Source of the DNA: Campylobacter concisus
GTDB lineage: Bacteria; Campylobacterota; Campylobacteria; Campylobacterales; Campylobacteraceae
Reading direction: 5' to 3'
Assembly: GCF_015679985.1 (NCBI RefSeq)
Contig: NZ_CP049239.1
Span: 1,240,001 to 1,304,000 of the forward strand
Length of the DNA stretch: 64,000 bases
Numbering within the stretch: position 1 is the stretch's first letter; each line of letters starts with the position of its first letter. This document shows, piece after piece, positions 8,089-16,527 of this stretch. Made by a program: the position numbers and the translations under genes. The notes under the pieces were generated by a model. It was given only the letters and a program-made list of their open reading frames with translations. It was not told the DNA's origin and did no database searches.

Positions 8089-8447
8089 GGGAGCGACTTG
8101 GCTTCGACAGGAGCAGAGTGTGTACGGTGGCACGTCGCTTTGAGCAAAGCGTAAAAAGCTCAAATTAAATTTAAACGCAAACAACGTTAATTTCGCTCCT
8201 GCTTACGCTAAAGCTGCGTAAGTTCAGTTGAGCCTTGCTTAGTCTAATTCTAGCTAGGACAAAAGCAAGTAATTTAGCTAGAGTAGGCTCGCAAAGTGAC
8301 TGCTTGCTAGCTGAAATTTTAGTCTTAGTCTAAATTTTGGTTTTGGAAAGTGAGCCTTTTTAGATGAAATTTTCACTTTTGCTAAGCGTGTAGAGGCTGT
8401 ATGCATTTTGTTTTTGGACAGGGGTTCGATCCCCCTCGCTTCCACCA
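8089..8447 (+). ncRNA. ssrA: Transfer-messenger RNA
   Basis: tmRNA rescues stalled ribosomes. The ends form a tRNA-like acceptor, GGGAGCG at the 5' end pairing with CGCTTCC at the 3' end, then A and an encoded CCA, with a T-arm containing GGTTCGATCC. The 5' end carries the conserved GACTTGGCTTCGACAG. The tag frame at 8177-8221 begins with GCA and encodes ANNVNFAPAYAKAA then TAA. The tag differs by one residue (N for K at position 5) from the C. jejuni tag as I recall it. Confidence 0.97.
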
Positions 8448-8491
8448 TTTTTATCTAAAATACAAATAAAAATTTTATTAAATAGCTTAAA

Positions 8492-9379
8492 TTAAAAAAG
8501 CTCTTCTGACTCAAAATAATTTTGTGAAATATTTCGCTCTTTTTCATTAGTATTTACATGAAGCACATAATAGCCTATCTGTGTGTTGCTAGCATCTATT
8601 AGTGGTACCACGCAAAAGTAGTGCGTTTTATAAACGTAAAATTCATATTCTTTAAAATTAATATCACGCAAAAAACCTACTATGTTTAAATTTGCACTGC
8701 TTAAATTTTCGATGTAATAATCATTTAAAATTTGATCACTTGGAATGCTTTTACGAGATGGCATCTTGTCTTTTGCCAAAAGAACAAATAGATCAATTCC
8801 TTGCTTTTTAAAATAATTTCCAAGTGAGTCAAAATTTAACAAAACCTCGATGTTACCAATAATTTTACCATCACGTATTACGTTTGAGACAGCCCTTATA
8901 TGTGTTCCAGCATACCACGCCTCGATGCCAACCATGGGCTTGTTTTGATGCCTTGACTCTTGCACTAAAAACCTACTACTAGCGATCATATCGCCATATC
9001 TGTTTAGATCCCAACTCCTTACATAGCTTTTTAGATCTTTATCATAAATATGAAGCTTAATGTTGTTATACATCGAAGCTGCGCCAAGGGTTTTGGTTAA
9101 ATTTTCGATATTTTTTATACATTCATCGCGACTTTGCCCTAGCAAGCACGTTTGTATAGACTCATTTTGAGCAAGCAAGATAGAGATCGCCATTGATGAA
9201 AATTTCTCATCATCTATGCTTTTATTAAGCTGTTTTACCTGATAATCAAAAAAGACTCGCATATTATTTTGCATCTTTTCAGCCATATAAGAGCTATAAA
9301 GAAAATAAAAAAGCCCTCCAAGCACTATAATAAAGATAAAAATGATATAGACATTAAAATATTTTTTATATTTATTCAA
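8492..9379 (-). CDS. Membrane-anchored Cache-like sensor without output domain
   Basis: It has 295 residues: one N-terminal membrane helix (about 9-29, VYIIFIFIIVLGGLFYF) followed by a periplasmic region of some 260 residues. Motifs such as VRSWDLNRYGD, GIEAWYAGTHIRAVSNV and GKIIGNIEVLLNFDSL resemble the double Cache ligand-binding domains found on Campylobacter chemoreceptors. There is no second membrane helix and no HAMP, methyl-accepting, kinase or GGDEF domain. Its start overlaps the HIT gene stop by 8 bases, so they are cotranslated. The ligand and signalling partner are unknown. Confidence 0.65.
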   Translation of the reverse strand: MNKYKKYFNVYIIFIFIIVLGGLFYFLYSSYMAEKMQNNMRVFFDYQVKQLNKSIDDEKFSSMAISILLAQNESIQTCLLGQSRDECIKNIENLTKTLGAASMYNNIKLHIYDKDLKSYVRSWDLNRYGDMIASSRFLVQESRHQNKPMVGIEAWYAGTHIRAVSNVIRDGKIIGNIEVLLNFDSLGNYFKKQGIDLFVLLAKDKMPSRKSIPSDQILNDYYIENLSSANLNIVGFLRDINFKEYEFYVYKTHYFCVVPLIDASNTQIGYYVLHVNTNEKERNISQNYFESEELF

Positions 9380-9743
9380 AACTAGCCCTTAACTTTTCTT
9401 CTAAAAATTTTGCAAATTTATCAAATTCTGGCAACACAAGCTCGCTTTTTCTCTTAGCAGCTGCCCACACACTATCTGGAAAAAATGCGTCATCACTAAA
9501 TCTAGCAATAACATGAATATGCACGTGTGGTACGTAGTTTCCAAAGCTTGCGATGTTTATCTTAGTTGGTTTATAAAACTCAAGCATCGCCTTTTCAGCC
9601 ACCAGCATCGCCTCAAAAAGCCTTGCCCTACTCGCTTCATCGCAATCGCTTAGCTCACGAAATGGCTTAATGGTAAAAATTTTTATCCATGGAAGTTCAT
9701 TGTCTTCACGCTCGATTTTTATAAATTTATCTTCATAGATCAT
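9372..9743 (-). CDS. HIT family protein
   Basis: HIT proteins hydrolyse or transfer nucleoside phosphates. The histidine triad HVHIHVIAR is complete, with H73, H75 and H77 in this 123-residue protein. I chose the ATG at 9743 because AGGAG lies 6 bases upstream; the open frame extends further but overlaps the AI-2E gene. It lies 14 bases after the permease stop, in an apparent operon AI-2E permease-HIT-Cache. The substrate cannot be told. Confidence 0.88.
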   Translation of the reverse strand: MIYEDKFIKIEREDNELPWIKIFTIKPFRELSDCDEASRARLFEAMLVAEKAMLEFYKPTKINIASFGNYVPHVHIHVIARFSDDAFFPDSVWAAAKRKSELVLPEFDKFAKFLEEKLRASFE

Positions 9744-9757
9744 ATTTGCTCCTATTT

Positions 9758-10798
9758 TTATACGAAATTTCTCTCTCTTAAAAGCGTATAAAGTTTGATA
9801 GTCGAGATAAAAAATGTTACGATCGCTGGTCCAAGGATCACACCCCAAAACCCAAATGTCGTGATGCCTGCAAGCATCGCAAAAAATATAAGAAGTTCAT
9901 TTATTTTTGTTGGTATTTTAACCAGCTTCGAGTTTATAAATTTAATAACAAGTGGTTTTAAAAGCGTATCAGCTGCAAATGAGATCACTACGATCGTATA
10001 AATTGCGATAGTTATCGCTGCTGCTATGTTGCCATTTGCAAACTCATAAATACTAATAGGCCCCCATGCCAAAATACCGCCAACAACTGGGATAAGCGAA
10101 GCAAAGCTAAAAAAGATACCAGTTAGCACGCCATCATATCCGTAAAAGCTTGTGATAATAGCAAACAAAAAGCCTTGTATTATCATATTTGCAATGGTTG
10201 AATAAAAAACCACGCTCATCACGTTGCCAACCTCGCTTAAAATAGACTCTGTGTCATCTTGTTTTAGCGGAAGTGCATATTTTAGATAGCTGATTAGTTC
10301 ATTGCCGTAAAGATTGCAAAAGAAAAAAAAGACCAAAATAATGATCATATCAACGCCAAATTTAAGGCTTAACTTGCCCAGGCTTGCAAGATTTGTCGCA
10401 AGTTGAGAAAAAAGCATCTTAATATCAAGTCCGCCAATAAATTCTTTTATCTTTGGCTCTAAAAAATTTATCGACTCAGGCATCCTAAAATCATAATTTT
10501 TGATAAATTCGATAGTCTTTGTAACATTGTTTATATCAAAGCCAGCCGCGTATTTTGCGATCTCAACCACCGCATAAAGAAGTGGGGCGATAAATAAGCA
10601 AAGAAGCACAGATGTGGTAAGAGCCGATGAAAGCGTCTTGCGGTTTTTGGTAAGCGATAAAAATGCGATTTGGACATTTGAAACCGCGACAGCAAGCAGT
10701 GCAGCGATAAAAATATCAAGCAGATAAGGTTTAAAAAGATAGACCACCAACGCCAAAGCGCAAAATACAAAAATTCCAAAAAATAGTCTATTGTTCAT
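9758..10798 (-). CDS. AI-2E family transporter (PerM-like membrane protein)
   Basis: A 346-residue polytopic membrane protein of the AI-2E/PerM family. It has the typical central region (GVDMIIILVFFFFCNLYG) and the C-terminal blocks ASLIPVVGGILAW and FFAMLAGITTFGFWGVILGP. Family members include autoinducer-2 exporters and Na+/H+ antiporters, and the substrate cannot be read from sequence. GGGAGC precedes the ATG. It heads the unit with the HIT and Cache genes. Confidence 0.85.
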   Translation of the reverse strand: MNNRLFFGIFVFCALALVVYLFKPYLLDIFIAALLAVAVSNVQIAFLSLTKNRKTLSSALTTSVLLCLFIAPLLYAVVEIAKYAAGFDINNVTKTIEFIKNYDFRMPESINFLEPKIKEFIGGLDIKMLFSQLATNLASLGKLSLKFGVDMIIILVFFFFCNLYGNELISYLKYALPLKQDDTESILSEVGNVMSVVFYSTIANMIIQGFLFAIITSFYGYDGVLTGIFFSFASLIPVVGGILAWGPISIYEFANGNIAAAITIAIYTIVVISFAADTLLKPLVIKFINSKLVKIPTKINELLIFFAMLAGITTFGFWGVILGPAIVTFFISTIKLYTLLRERNFV

Positions 10799-11014
10799 CT
10801 TGCTCCCTTAAAATGGGGTAATTATAGCAAATTTATCAAAGTTGCTCATTTGCTTCCCAAATTTGCTCAATCTCTTTGCCATCAAGCTTGCAAAGCTAGC
10901 AAGTGTGGCTAGGCTTTTGATATTTTTAGCATGCTACTGGCGCTTAGTAAATTTAGATAAATTTATAGTTTTACGCAAAATTTCTAGCTCAAAAGCTCCT
11001 ATAAATTTAGCCTT

Positions 11015-12094
11015 TTACGTACACTGAAAATTTGCCCCAATGATCTCGCATTCATCACAGACTTGAACATATATAGTTCCCTCGCCATCTACTAGACTTC
11101 CAAGAGGAATTTGTGCTAGATATTTCATGCTTTTGCTACATTTTGGACATTTTAAATACTCAGCATCTTGCTCCCACTGCGGATATCCACCAAGCAAAAT
11201 TTCGCTATCTATCATATATGAGTAGTGAGCGCAAACCTCGCTAGCTAGCTCGAAATTTTGCCCATCGAGCGTTGCCACAGCATCTCTTAAATAATCTTCG
11301 CTATCACCCTCACCTACTACCTCTGTTTGCACGCTATTGCCATCATTTTGGCAAAAGTACTGCACAAGGCCAACGCATGTTGGGCAAAATTTAAGCACAG
11401 CATCGTTTTTAAGCTCTAAGTTAAGTCGTTTTAAGCTCTCTTTTTTGATTGTAAATTCCAGCATCTCACCGCTACAAAATTTACATTTTTCATCGTTTAG
11501 TGCTTTAAATTTAATGCTTGCCTCTGCGTTTTGGCTTGGCTCACATGTAAAACACCTATCAAAAACTAGGCTTTTTCTCTTACCACTCTCGTCAAAGCTC
11601 CAGCCAGCAACCTGAGCGTATGCATCAGTATCGACGTGAAGCTTTGCCTTCCAAGGCTTTGGCGCATTATAGAGCTTAAAAAATAGCTCCCTCACCACCT
11701 CATCGCCCTGCCATGCAAGTGCGCAAAGGATGTGATTTATTTTTACGATATTTTCAGCGCCATTTAGACTATTTATGAGCTCATCTCTCACGTCGCTTGG
11801 GGCGTTTTTGTAAATTTCAAATGGGTAGTATTCGCCCTGCTTGGTCACTTCTTTTATTATCTGCTCGTCGCAAATGCCATGCAGGTAGAAAATATAGACA
11901 AGATCGCTATAAATTTCATCATATTTGCCTATATCGTCTGTGTGAGCTAGGACATTTTTTAGCTTTTGCTTAATCTCAGCCTTGCTTAAACCTTGATAAA
12001 ACTTCAGCTTCTCTTTTTGCCTGCAATCATAGCAGATCCCATCAAAGTAAATCGTCCTTTGCTCGCACTTAGGACAAAGATGTGGCTCACCCAT
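11015..12094 (-). CDS. Cysteine-rich zinc-ribbon protein of unknown function
   Basis: I do not recognise this 359-residue protein with certainty. It has several CxxC pairs: CPKC and CYDC near the N-terminus (about 8-24), CKFC in the middle, CPTC, then CPKC and CDEC near the end. That suggests two or more zinc ribbons. The C-terminal stretch GGYPQWEQDAEYLKCPKC with a following QIPLG and YVQVCDEC recalls YwqG/DUF1963-type proteins. GGAG precedes the ATG. It starts 23 bases after ruvB and is probably cotranscribed with it, but it has no obvious link to DNA repair. Confidence 0.6.
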   Translation of the reverse strand: MGEPHLCPKCEQRTIYFDGICYDCRQKEKLKFYQGLSKAEIKQKLKNVLAHTDDIGKYDEIYSDLVYIFYLHGICDEQIIKEVTKQGEYYPFEIYKNAPSDVRDELINSLNGAENIVKINHILCALAWQGDEVVRELFFKLYNAPKPWKAKLHVDTDAYAQVAGWSFDESGKRKSLVFDRCFTCEPSQNAEASIKFKALNDEKCKFCSGEMLEFTIKKESLKRLNLELKNDAVLKFCPTCVGLVQYFCQNDGNSVQTEVVGEGDSEDYLRDAVATLDGQNFELASEVCAHYSYMIDSEILLGGYPQWEQDAEYLKCPKCSKSMKYLAQIPLGSLVDGEGTIYVQVCDECEIIGANFQCT

Positions 12095-12117
12095 TTTTGC
12101 TCCAAATTTAAATTTCG

Positions 12118-13128
12118 CTACTCAAAAAGCCCTTTTTCGATATCGATCTTGATGTTAAAGGTCTCAAAGCACTTCGCACTTGCGATCCTACCCTTTGCGG
12201 TGCGCTCGATAAAGCCATTTGCAAGCAGATATGGCTCGATGACATCCTCAACCGTGCCCTCATCCTCACTAAGTGCCGCTGCGATCGTGCTAAGCCCCAT
12301 AGGACGGCGCCTTGCTTGCATCAAAATTTCTAAATACCTAATATCCATCTCATCAAATCCAAGCGAATTTACACCAAGTGCATTAAGTCCCTCTTTTGCA
12401 CGCTCGTGACTGATGATTTGCTCGTCATTTACCTCGGCAAAGTCGCGGATACGCTTTAGTAGCCTAAGAGCGATCCTAGGCGTGCCACGTGAGCGTTTGG
12501 CGATCTCTAAAGAGGCGTTTTTGTCGCACTCTTTACCAAGCTTGGCTGATGCGATCTGTACGATACGGCTTAGCTCGCTGCTTGTGTAAAACTGCAGCCT
12601 AAAGTCCATTCCAAAGCGGTCTCTTAAAGGCGCTGAGATCATGCCAGCACGCGTCGTCGCACCTATTAGCGTAAATTTTGGCAGGTCTATCTTGATAGTC
12701 TGAGCAGCTGGTCCTGAGCCTATGATAATGTCTAGCCTAAAGTCCTCCATCGCAGGGTAAAGCACCTCCTCGATAGCTGGGCTTAGGCGGTGGATCTCAT
12801 CGATAAAAAGCACGTCGCCCTCTTGTAAATTTGTAAGGATCGCCGCAAGATCACCACTCTTTTCTATCATAGGCGCTGCGGTCATTTTGATACTTACACC
12901 CATCTCGTTTGCGATGATGTGAGCAAGGGTGGTTTTACCAAGTCCTGGAGGGCCGTAAAATAGCACGTGATCTAGGCACTCATTTCGCTTTTTGGCTGCT
13001 TTTATAAAGACATCTAAATTTTGCTTGATCTTTTCTTGTCCGATATAGTCTTCAAATTTTGTCGGTCTAAGCGAGACTTCAAAGTCATTTTCAAAGCTTA
13101 CTTTTTCGATTTCAACGATTCTATCCAA
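12118..13128 (-). CDS. ruvB: Holliday junction branch migration ATPase RuvB
   Basis: RuvB is the hexameric motor that drives branch migration with RuvA. It has 336 residues. Walker A is GPPGLGKTT (59-67), Walker B is VLFIDEIH (D110, E111), and the later [21 protein letters not shown] block carries sensor and arginine-finger residues. The C-terminal winged helix has [23 protein letters not shown]. The start is TTG, with AAGGA about 7 bases upstream. ruvA and ruvC are not in the window. Confidence 0.97.
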   Translation of the reverse strand: MDRIVEIEKVSFENDFEVSLRPTKFEDYIGQEKIKQNLDVFIKAAKKRNECLDHVLFYGPPGLGKTTLAHIIANEMGVSIKMTAAPMIEKSGDLAAILTNLQEGDVLFIDEIHRLSPAIEEVLYPAMEDFRLDIIIGSGPAAQTIKIDLPKFTLIGATTRAGMISAPLRDRFGMDFRLQFYTSSELSRIVQIASAKLGKECDKNASLEIAKRSRGTPRIALRLLKRIRDFAEVNDEQIISHERAKEGLNALGVNSLGFDEMDIRYLEILMQARRRPMGLSTIAAALSEDEGTVEDVIEPYLLANGFIERTAKGRIASAKCFETFNIKIDIEKGLFE

Positions 13129-13177
13129 AGTTTTTCCTTCTAAATTTAAGGCTTCATTTTACGCTTTTATGCTTAAT

Positions 13178-14284
13178 TTAAGCTCGTTTAAATTTATAAT
13201 AAAAGGTGCTGCCCTCGCCATAGACGCTATCAACGCCGTATGTAATGCCATGTTTTTGGCAAATTTCACTGACGATATTTAGCCCAAGTCCAAAGCCACC
13301 TTGGATTTCATCCTCTCTGACGTATCTTTTCCAGATCTTTTTGACGTCCTTTATCCCCTTGCCAAAGTCCTGCACGCTAAGATTTATGCGGTCTGCTTCA
13401 AGCTCTAAATTTACTATTATCTCGCTCTCTTTTTGGCTGTATTTTATGGCGTTTGTTATGGTGTTGTCGATGATGCGCTGAGCTTCGACCTTGCTTAGCA
13501 TAGTAAATGCATCGCCTTCTAAATTTGTCTTTATCTCAATGTGCTTGACATCAGCCACGCTTGAGAGAAATTTCACTCGCTCTATTATGTATTCGCCTAA
13601 ATTTAGCCTCTCAAGTGGAAATTTGATGTAGCCTCGCTTTATGAAGTACTCGACATCTTCGTAGGTTATTTGCATCTGTTTTAGGGCGTTTTTGATGCGA
13701 GTTATATACTTGTTTTCAAGTCCAAGCATCTCAAGGTTCATACCAGCCACGCCAAGTGGGGTCTTTAGCTCGTGCATGGCGTCGTTAAAGAAGTTGTTCA
13801 TATACTTTTGAAACTCTTTATAGGGCTTAACGCTACTTAGATATAAAAAATATACGATAAAAAGCACCGCTACAAGGATGACAATGAGCATAAGTGCCGC
13901 TAGAAATATACTTTTTTCATTATCAAGCTCTTTTTCAACGACAATGTAATAAGGCGTCTTATCCTTTATAAAAAAACTTTTATAAAACAAGCAGCCATTT
14001 TCTTCAAGTGTTACAAATTTAAAGTTACTTGGCTGCTTAGAGAGATTTGAAATAATTGGATTAAAATTTACATCATAGATCGCAAATTTATACTTTAAAG
14101 AAGGAGTTATATTTTCATTTTTTAAAAACGAATTTTTGATAATAGTTTCATGCTTCATCGCACCAAAAAGAGCTTTTGAAGTGCTATTTTTTTGGCTTAA
14201 ATTTAAGATCACAAAGCTTTGAAAACAAAAAAGCGACATTATGACAAATGTCGCTATGATCTGGATCTTAAAGCTCTTGTGCAT
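13178..14284 (-). CDS. Sensor histidine kinase
   Basis: A membrane histidine kinase of 368 residues. It has a helix near 8-28, a periplasmic region to about 122, a second helix (126-149), and then the dimerisation box HELKTPLG with H171. The ATPase domain has the N box NTITNAIKYS, the G1 box DFGKGI and the G2 box GGFGLGLNIV. There is no HAMP domain of normal length. It overlaps the response regulator by 17 bases. The signal is unknown; the pair lies just downstream of psrABC on the same strand. Confidence 0.9.
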   Translation of the reverse strand: MHKSFKIQIIATFVIMSLFCFQSFVILNLSQKNSTSKALFGAMKHETIIKNSFLKNENITPSLKYKFAIYDVNFNPIISNLSKQPSNFKFVTLEENGCLFYKSFFIKDKTPYYIVVEKELDNEKSIFLAALMLIVILVAVLFIVYFLYLSSVKPYKEFQKYMNNFFNDAMHELKTPLGVAGMNLEMLGLENKYITRIKNALKQMQITYEDVEYFIKRGYIKFPLERLNLGEYIIERVKFLSSVADVKHIEIKTNLEGDAFTMLSKVEAQRIIDNTITNAIKYSQKESEIIVNLELEADRINLSVQDFGKGIKDVKKIWKRYVREDEIQGGFGLGLNIVSEICQKHGITYGVDSVYGEGSTFYYKFKRA

Positions 14285-14936
14285 CTATCTTGTAGCCTAT
14301 ACGCCTCTTTGAAGTGATAAAGTCACTAGTTGTTTTGTTTCTTATCTTTAAAACATGCATTCTGATATCAGCGCCTTCTATTTCTTTGTCATTCCAGACA
14401 AGATCTCTTAGCTCTTCCATGCTGACGTAAGAATTTAGATGCGAAACTAGACACTCAACAAGTGCGACTTCTTTTGCACTAAGATCGACCATTTTGCCGT
14501 TTTTAAATAGCGCACGCTTGTTTAGATTAAAGCTAAACTCGTCATTGATCTTTACTATGTTTTTATCGTCAGTTCCATAGTATTTTCTCATAAGCTCAGC
14601 TACTCTAAATTTAAGCTCAGCAAGCTCAAATGGCTTTTTTAGGTATTCGTTACAGCCAAGCTCGTAGCCAATAGCCATATCGCCTATATCAACTAAAGAT
14701 GTTGTTATCATGATAGGAGCGTTTGGATTTAAACTCCTTATGTACTTGATAACCTCATGCCCATTTACGCCAGGGACTTTTATATCAAGTATAAAAAGAT
14801 GATAGAAATTTTTCTCTATCAGATCACACGCCTCTTGGCCATCGCTCACTGCTGTAACTTCATAACCAAGCGTCTGTAAAAACTCACAGACGCTCTCTTG
14901 AAACCCTAAATCATCTTCTAAAAGCAAAATTTTCAA
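14268..14936 (-). CDS. OmpR family response regulator
   Basis: It has 222 residues. The receiver domain has acidic residues ED at 7-9, phospho-acceptor D51 in LFILDIKVPG, and the lysine in YLKKPFEL. The C-terminal winged-helix DNA-binding domain has LSAKEVALVECLV and ends KRRIGYKID. The start is TTG, preceded by AGGAGAGA. It lies 90 bases after psrC and overlaps its kinase, so it forms a two-component pair that could regulate the adjacent psr genes or be autoregulated; this is inference. Confidence 0.92.
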   Translation of the reverse strand: MKILLLEDDLGFQESVCEFLQTLGYEVTAVSDGQEACDLIEKNFYHLFILDIKVPGVNGHEVIKYIRSLNPNAPIMITTSLVDIGDMAIGYELGCNEYLKKPFELAELKFRVAELMRKYYGTDDKNIVKINDEFSFNLNKRALFKNGKMVDLSAKEVALVECLVSHLNSYVSMEELRDLVWNDKEIEGADIRMHVLKIRNKTTSDFITSKRRIGYKIDAQEL

Positions 14937-15026
14937 ATCTCTCTCCTAAAAAATAAGTTTTATTAAGATTTAACCCTATTGTAATATTTAATAGGTAAAT
15001 TCAAAATTAAAATTATTTTTTAAGCA

Positions 15027-15962
15027 TTAAATAAAAATTTGCCCCGCATAGACAATGTAACACCTTAGCAAAAAGACACCACATATTACGAATAATGCGT
15101 TGATCACGGCAAATTCGCGTTTAAAATCATGCACCTTTAAAACGCTTAAGTCTAAAATGATAGGCAAAGCCATACCAAAACCAATGACGCCAATATAAAA
15201 CATCAGCCCAAGAGAATTTGCGCTAAGTGCGTTTGCTACGCTCTGCGCACCACTTGTGCTTGCACCTTTTACAACCATAAAAAGAGCAACTATGAGCAAA
15301 AACTCGGTAATAATCGCAAAAAAATCAAATTTTAATAAATAGTGTGCAATATCGTTTTGTCTTTTTGCCTTATCTTTTAGCACGCCAACAAGCAACGTAA
15401 ATGCACCAGCACAGCTCAAGCCTGATACTAAAAATAATACCGGCAAGACTGATGTATTCCAAAGTGCGATCTTGTGAGCTGCACTTAGCAAAAAGCCTGT
15501 ATATGCACCAACGCCAATGCCTAGGATAAAAAGTAAAATTTCAAGTAGGCTTGAAAGCTTGCTAGCAAAATTTGCAACCACGTCAAAAAGAGAAATTTTA
15601 AGCATTGCGATCTCGTTTTTAAATGCACCAAGCGCGTATATAACGCTAAGAGGCGTATAAACTAGAAGCAGTGCAACGCCTATTGACATGACTGAGTCGA
15701 AGTTGTAAAGCAAGAGTATCCAGTAAAAGCTAAGCGGCTTGCCAAGATCAAGCACCAAAAGAGCAAGTCCAAGAATGATCGCTAATGGAGCGATAAGAGC
15801 GGCTGCTTTAAAGTAATAGTTCTCTTTGCCATATTTTTTTGAAATGAGCACAGCAACGATGCTAGCACCCGCACTAAGTCCTGCTAAAAATAGATAAACG
15901 GCTATCGGCCAGCCCCAATAAATTTCAGAGTATTGAGCTAGGCTTCCTGACATGTTATTCAT
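15027..15962 (-). CDS. psrC: NrfD/PsrC-type membrane anchor subunit
   Basis: This is the integral membrane subunit that takes electrons from menaquinol and passes them to the Fe-S subunit. It has 311 residues and about eight membrane helices. YWGWPIAVYLFLAGLSAGAS at the N-terminus and the later helix pattern match the NrfD family. GGAG precedes the ATG by 7 bases. It overlaps the Fe-S gene by 8 bases. Assignment as polysulfide or thiosulfate reductase anchor comes from the three-gene set. Confidence 0.88.
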   Translation of the reverse strand: MNNMSGSLAQYSEIYWGWPIAVYLFLAGLSAGASIVAVLISKKYGKENYYFKAAALIAPLAIILGLALLVLDLGKPLSFYWILLLYNFDSVMSIGVALLLVYTPLSVIYALGAFKNEIAMLKISLFDVVANFASKLSSLLEILLFILGIGVGAYTGFLLSAAHKIALWNTSVLPVLFLVSGLSCAGAFTLLVGVLKDKAKRQNDIAHYLLKFDFFAIITEFLLIVALFMVVKGASTSGAQSVANALSANSLGLMFYIGVIGFGMALPIILDLSVLKVHDFKREFAVINALFVICGVFLLRCYIVYAGQIFI

Positions 15963-16518
15963 GGTGTGCTCCTTTTGTATTTGCGATCATCGCAAGTGAA
16001 GGTTTTGTGTTTAGCTCCGCTTTTGGCAAGTAGTATTTGCTCTCTTTTAATTTCTTTGAAATTTTAGAATTTTCATCATTTATATCGCCAAAAGTTAGGG
16101 CATTTGTAGGACAGACGCTAACGCAAGCTGGCTCTTTGCCCTCTTCTAGCCTACTCTCATAGCAAAATGTGCATTTTCCTATCTCGCCATCTGGCATGAC
16201 GTAGCGAGCGTCGTATGGACAGGCTAGGATGCAGTATTTGCAACTAACGCAAATTCTGTGATCAAGCAGCGTCACGCCATCAGCCGTTTTAAAGCTAGCG
16301 CCAGTTGGACAAACCTCAACACAAGGTGCATCTTCGCACATAACGCAGCTTTGACGTAAAAAATCAGTCTTTAAATTTGGAAATGTCCCACTCATCTTCG
16401 CATGCACCTGCAAGCGGTAAAGTCCTCTTGGTACGTTGTTTGCACTTCTGCAAGCTACCGAACAGCCTTGACAGCCGATGCATAAATTTTCATCATGTAT
16501 CATCATATATTTTTTCAT
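15955..16518 (-). CDS. psrB: 4Fe-4S electron-transfer subunit of the Psr/Phs-type reductase
   Basis: A 187-residue ferredoxin-like subunit that carries electrons from the membrane anchor to the catalytic subunit. Four cysteine clusters are visible: CIGCQGCSVAC, CVMCEDAPCVEVCP, CVSCKYCILACP and CTFCYE followed by CVSVCPTNA. This is the usual four-[4Fe-4S] PsrB/DmsB layout. There is no signal peptide, so it would be exported with the Tat-dependent large subunit. It starts 9 bases after the catalytic gene. Confidence 0.92.
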   Translation of the reverse strand: MKKYMMIHDENLCIGCQGCSVACRSANNVPRGLYRLQVHAKMSGTFPNLKTDFLRQSCVMCEDAPCVEVCPTGASFKTADGVTLLDHRICVSCKYCILACPYDARYVMPDGEIGKCTFCYESRLEEGKEPACVSVCPTNALTFGDINDENSKISKKLKESKYYLPKAELNTKPSLAMIANTKGAHHE

Positions 16519-16527
16519 TTTCTATCC

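Noticed and set aside
9372-9848. Longer HIT protein starting at 9848
   Set aside because: It would overlap the AI-2E gene by 91 bases and add residues outside the HIT fold; AGGAG fits the ATG at 9743.
10842-11027. Short plus-strand frame between the AI-2E and zinc-ribbon genes
   Set aside because: No ribosome binding site and no family pattern. The minus strand here also shows only stop-broken fragments, so I treat the 216-base gap as noncoding.
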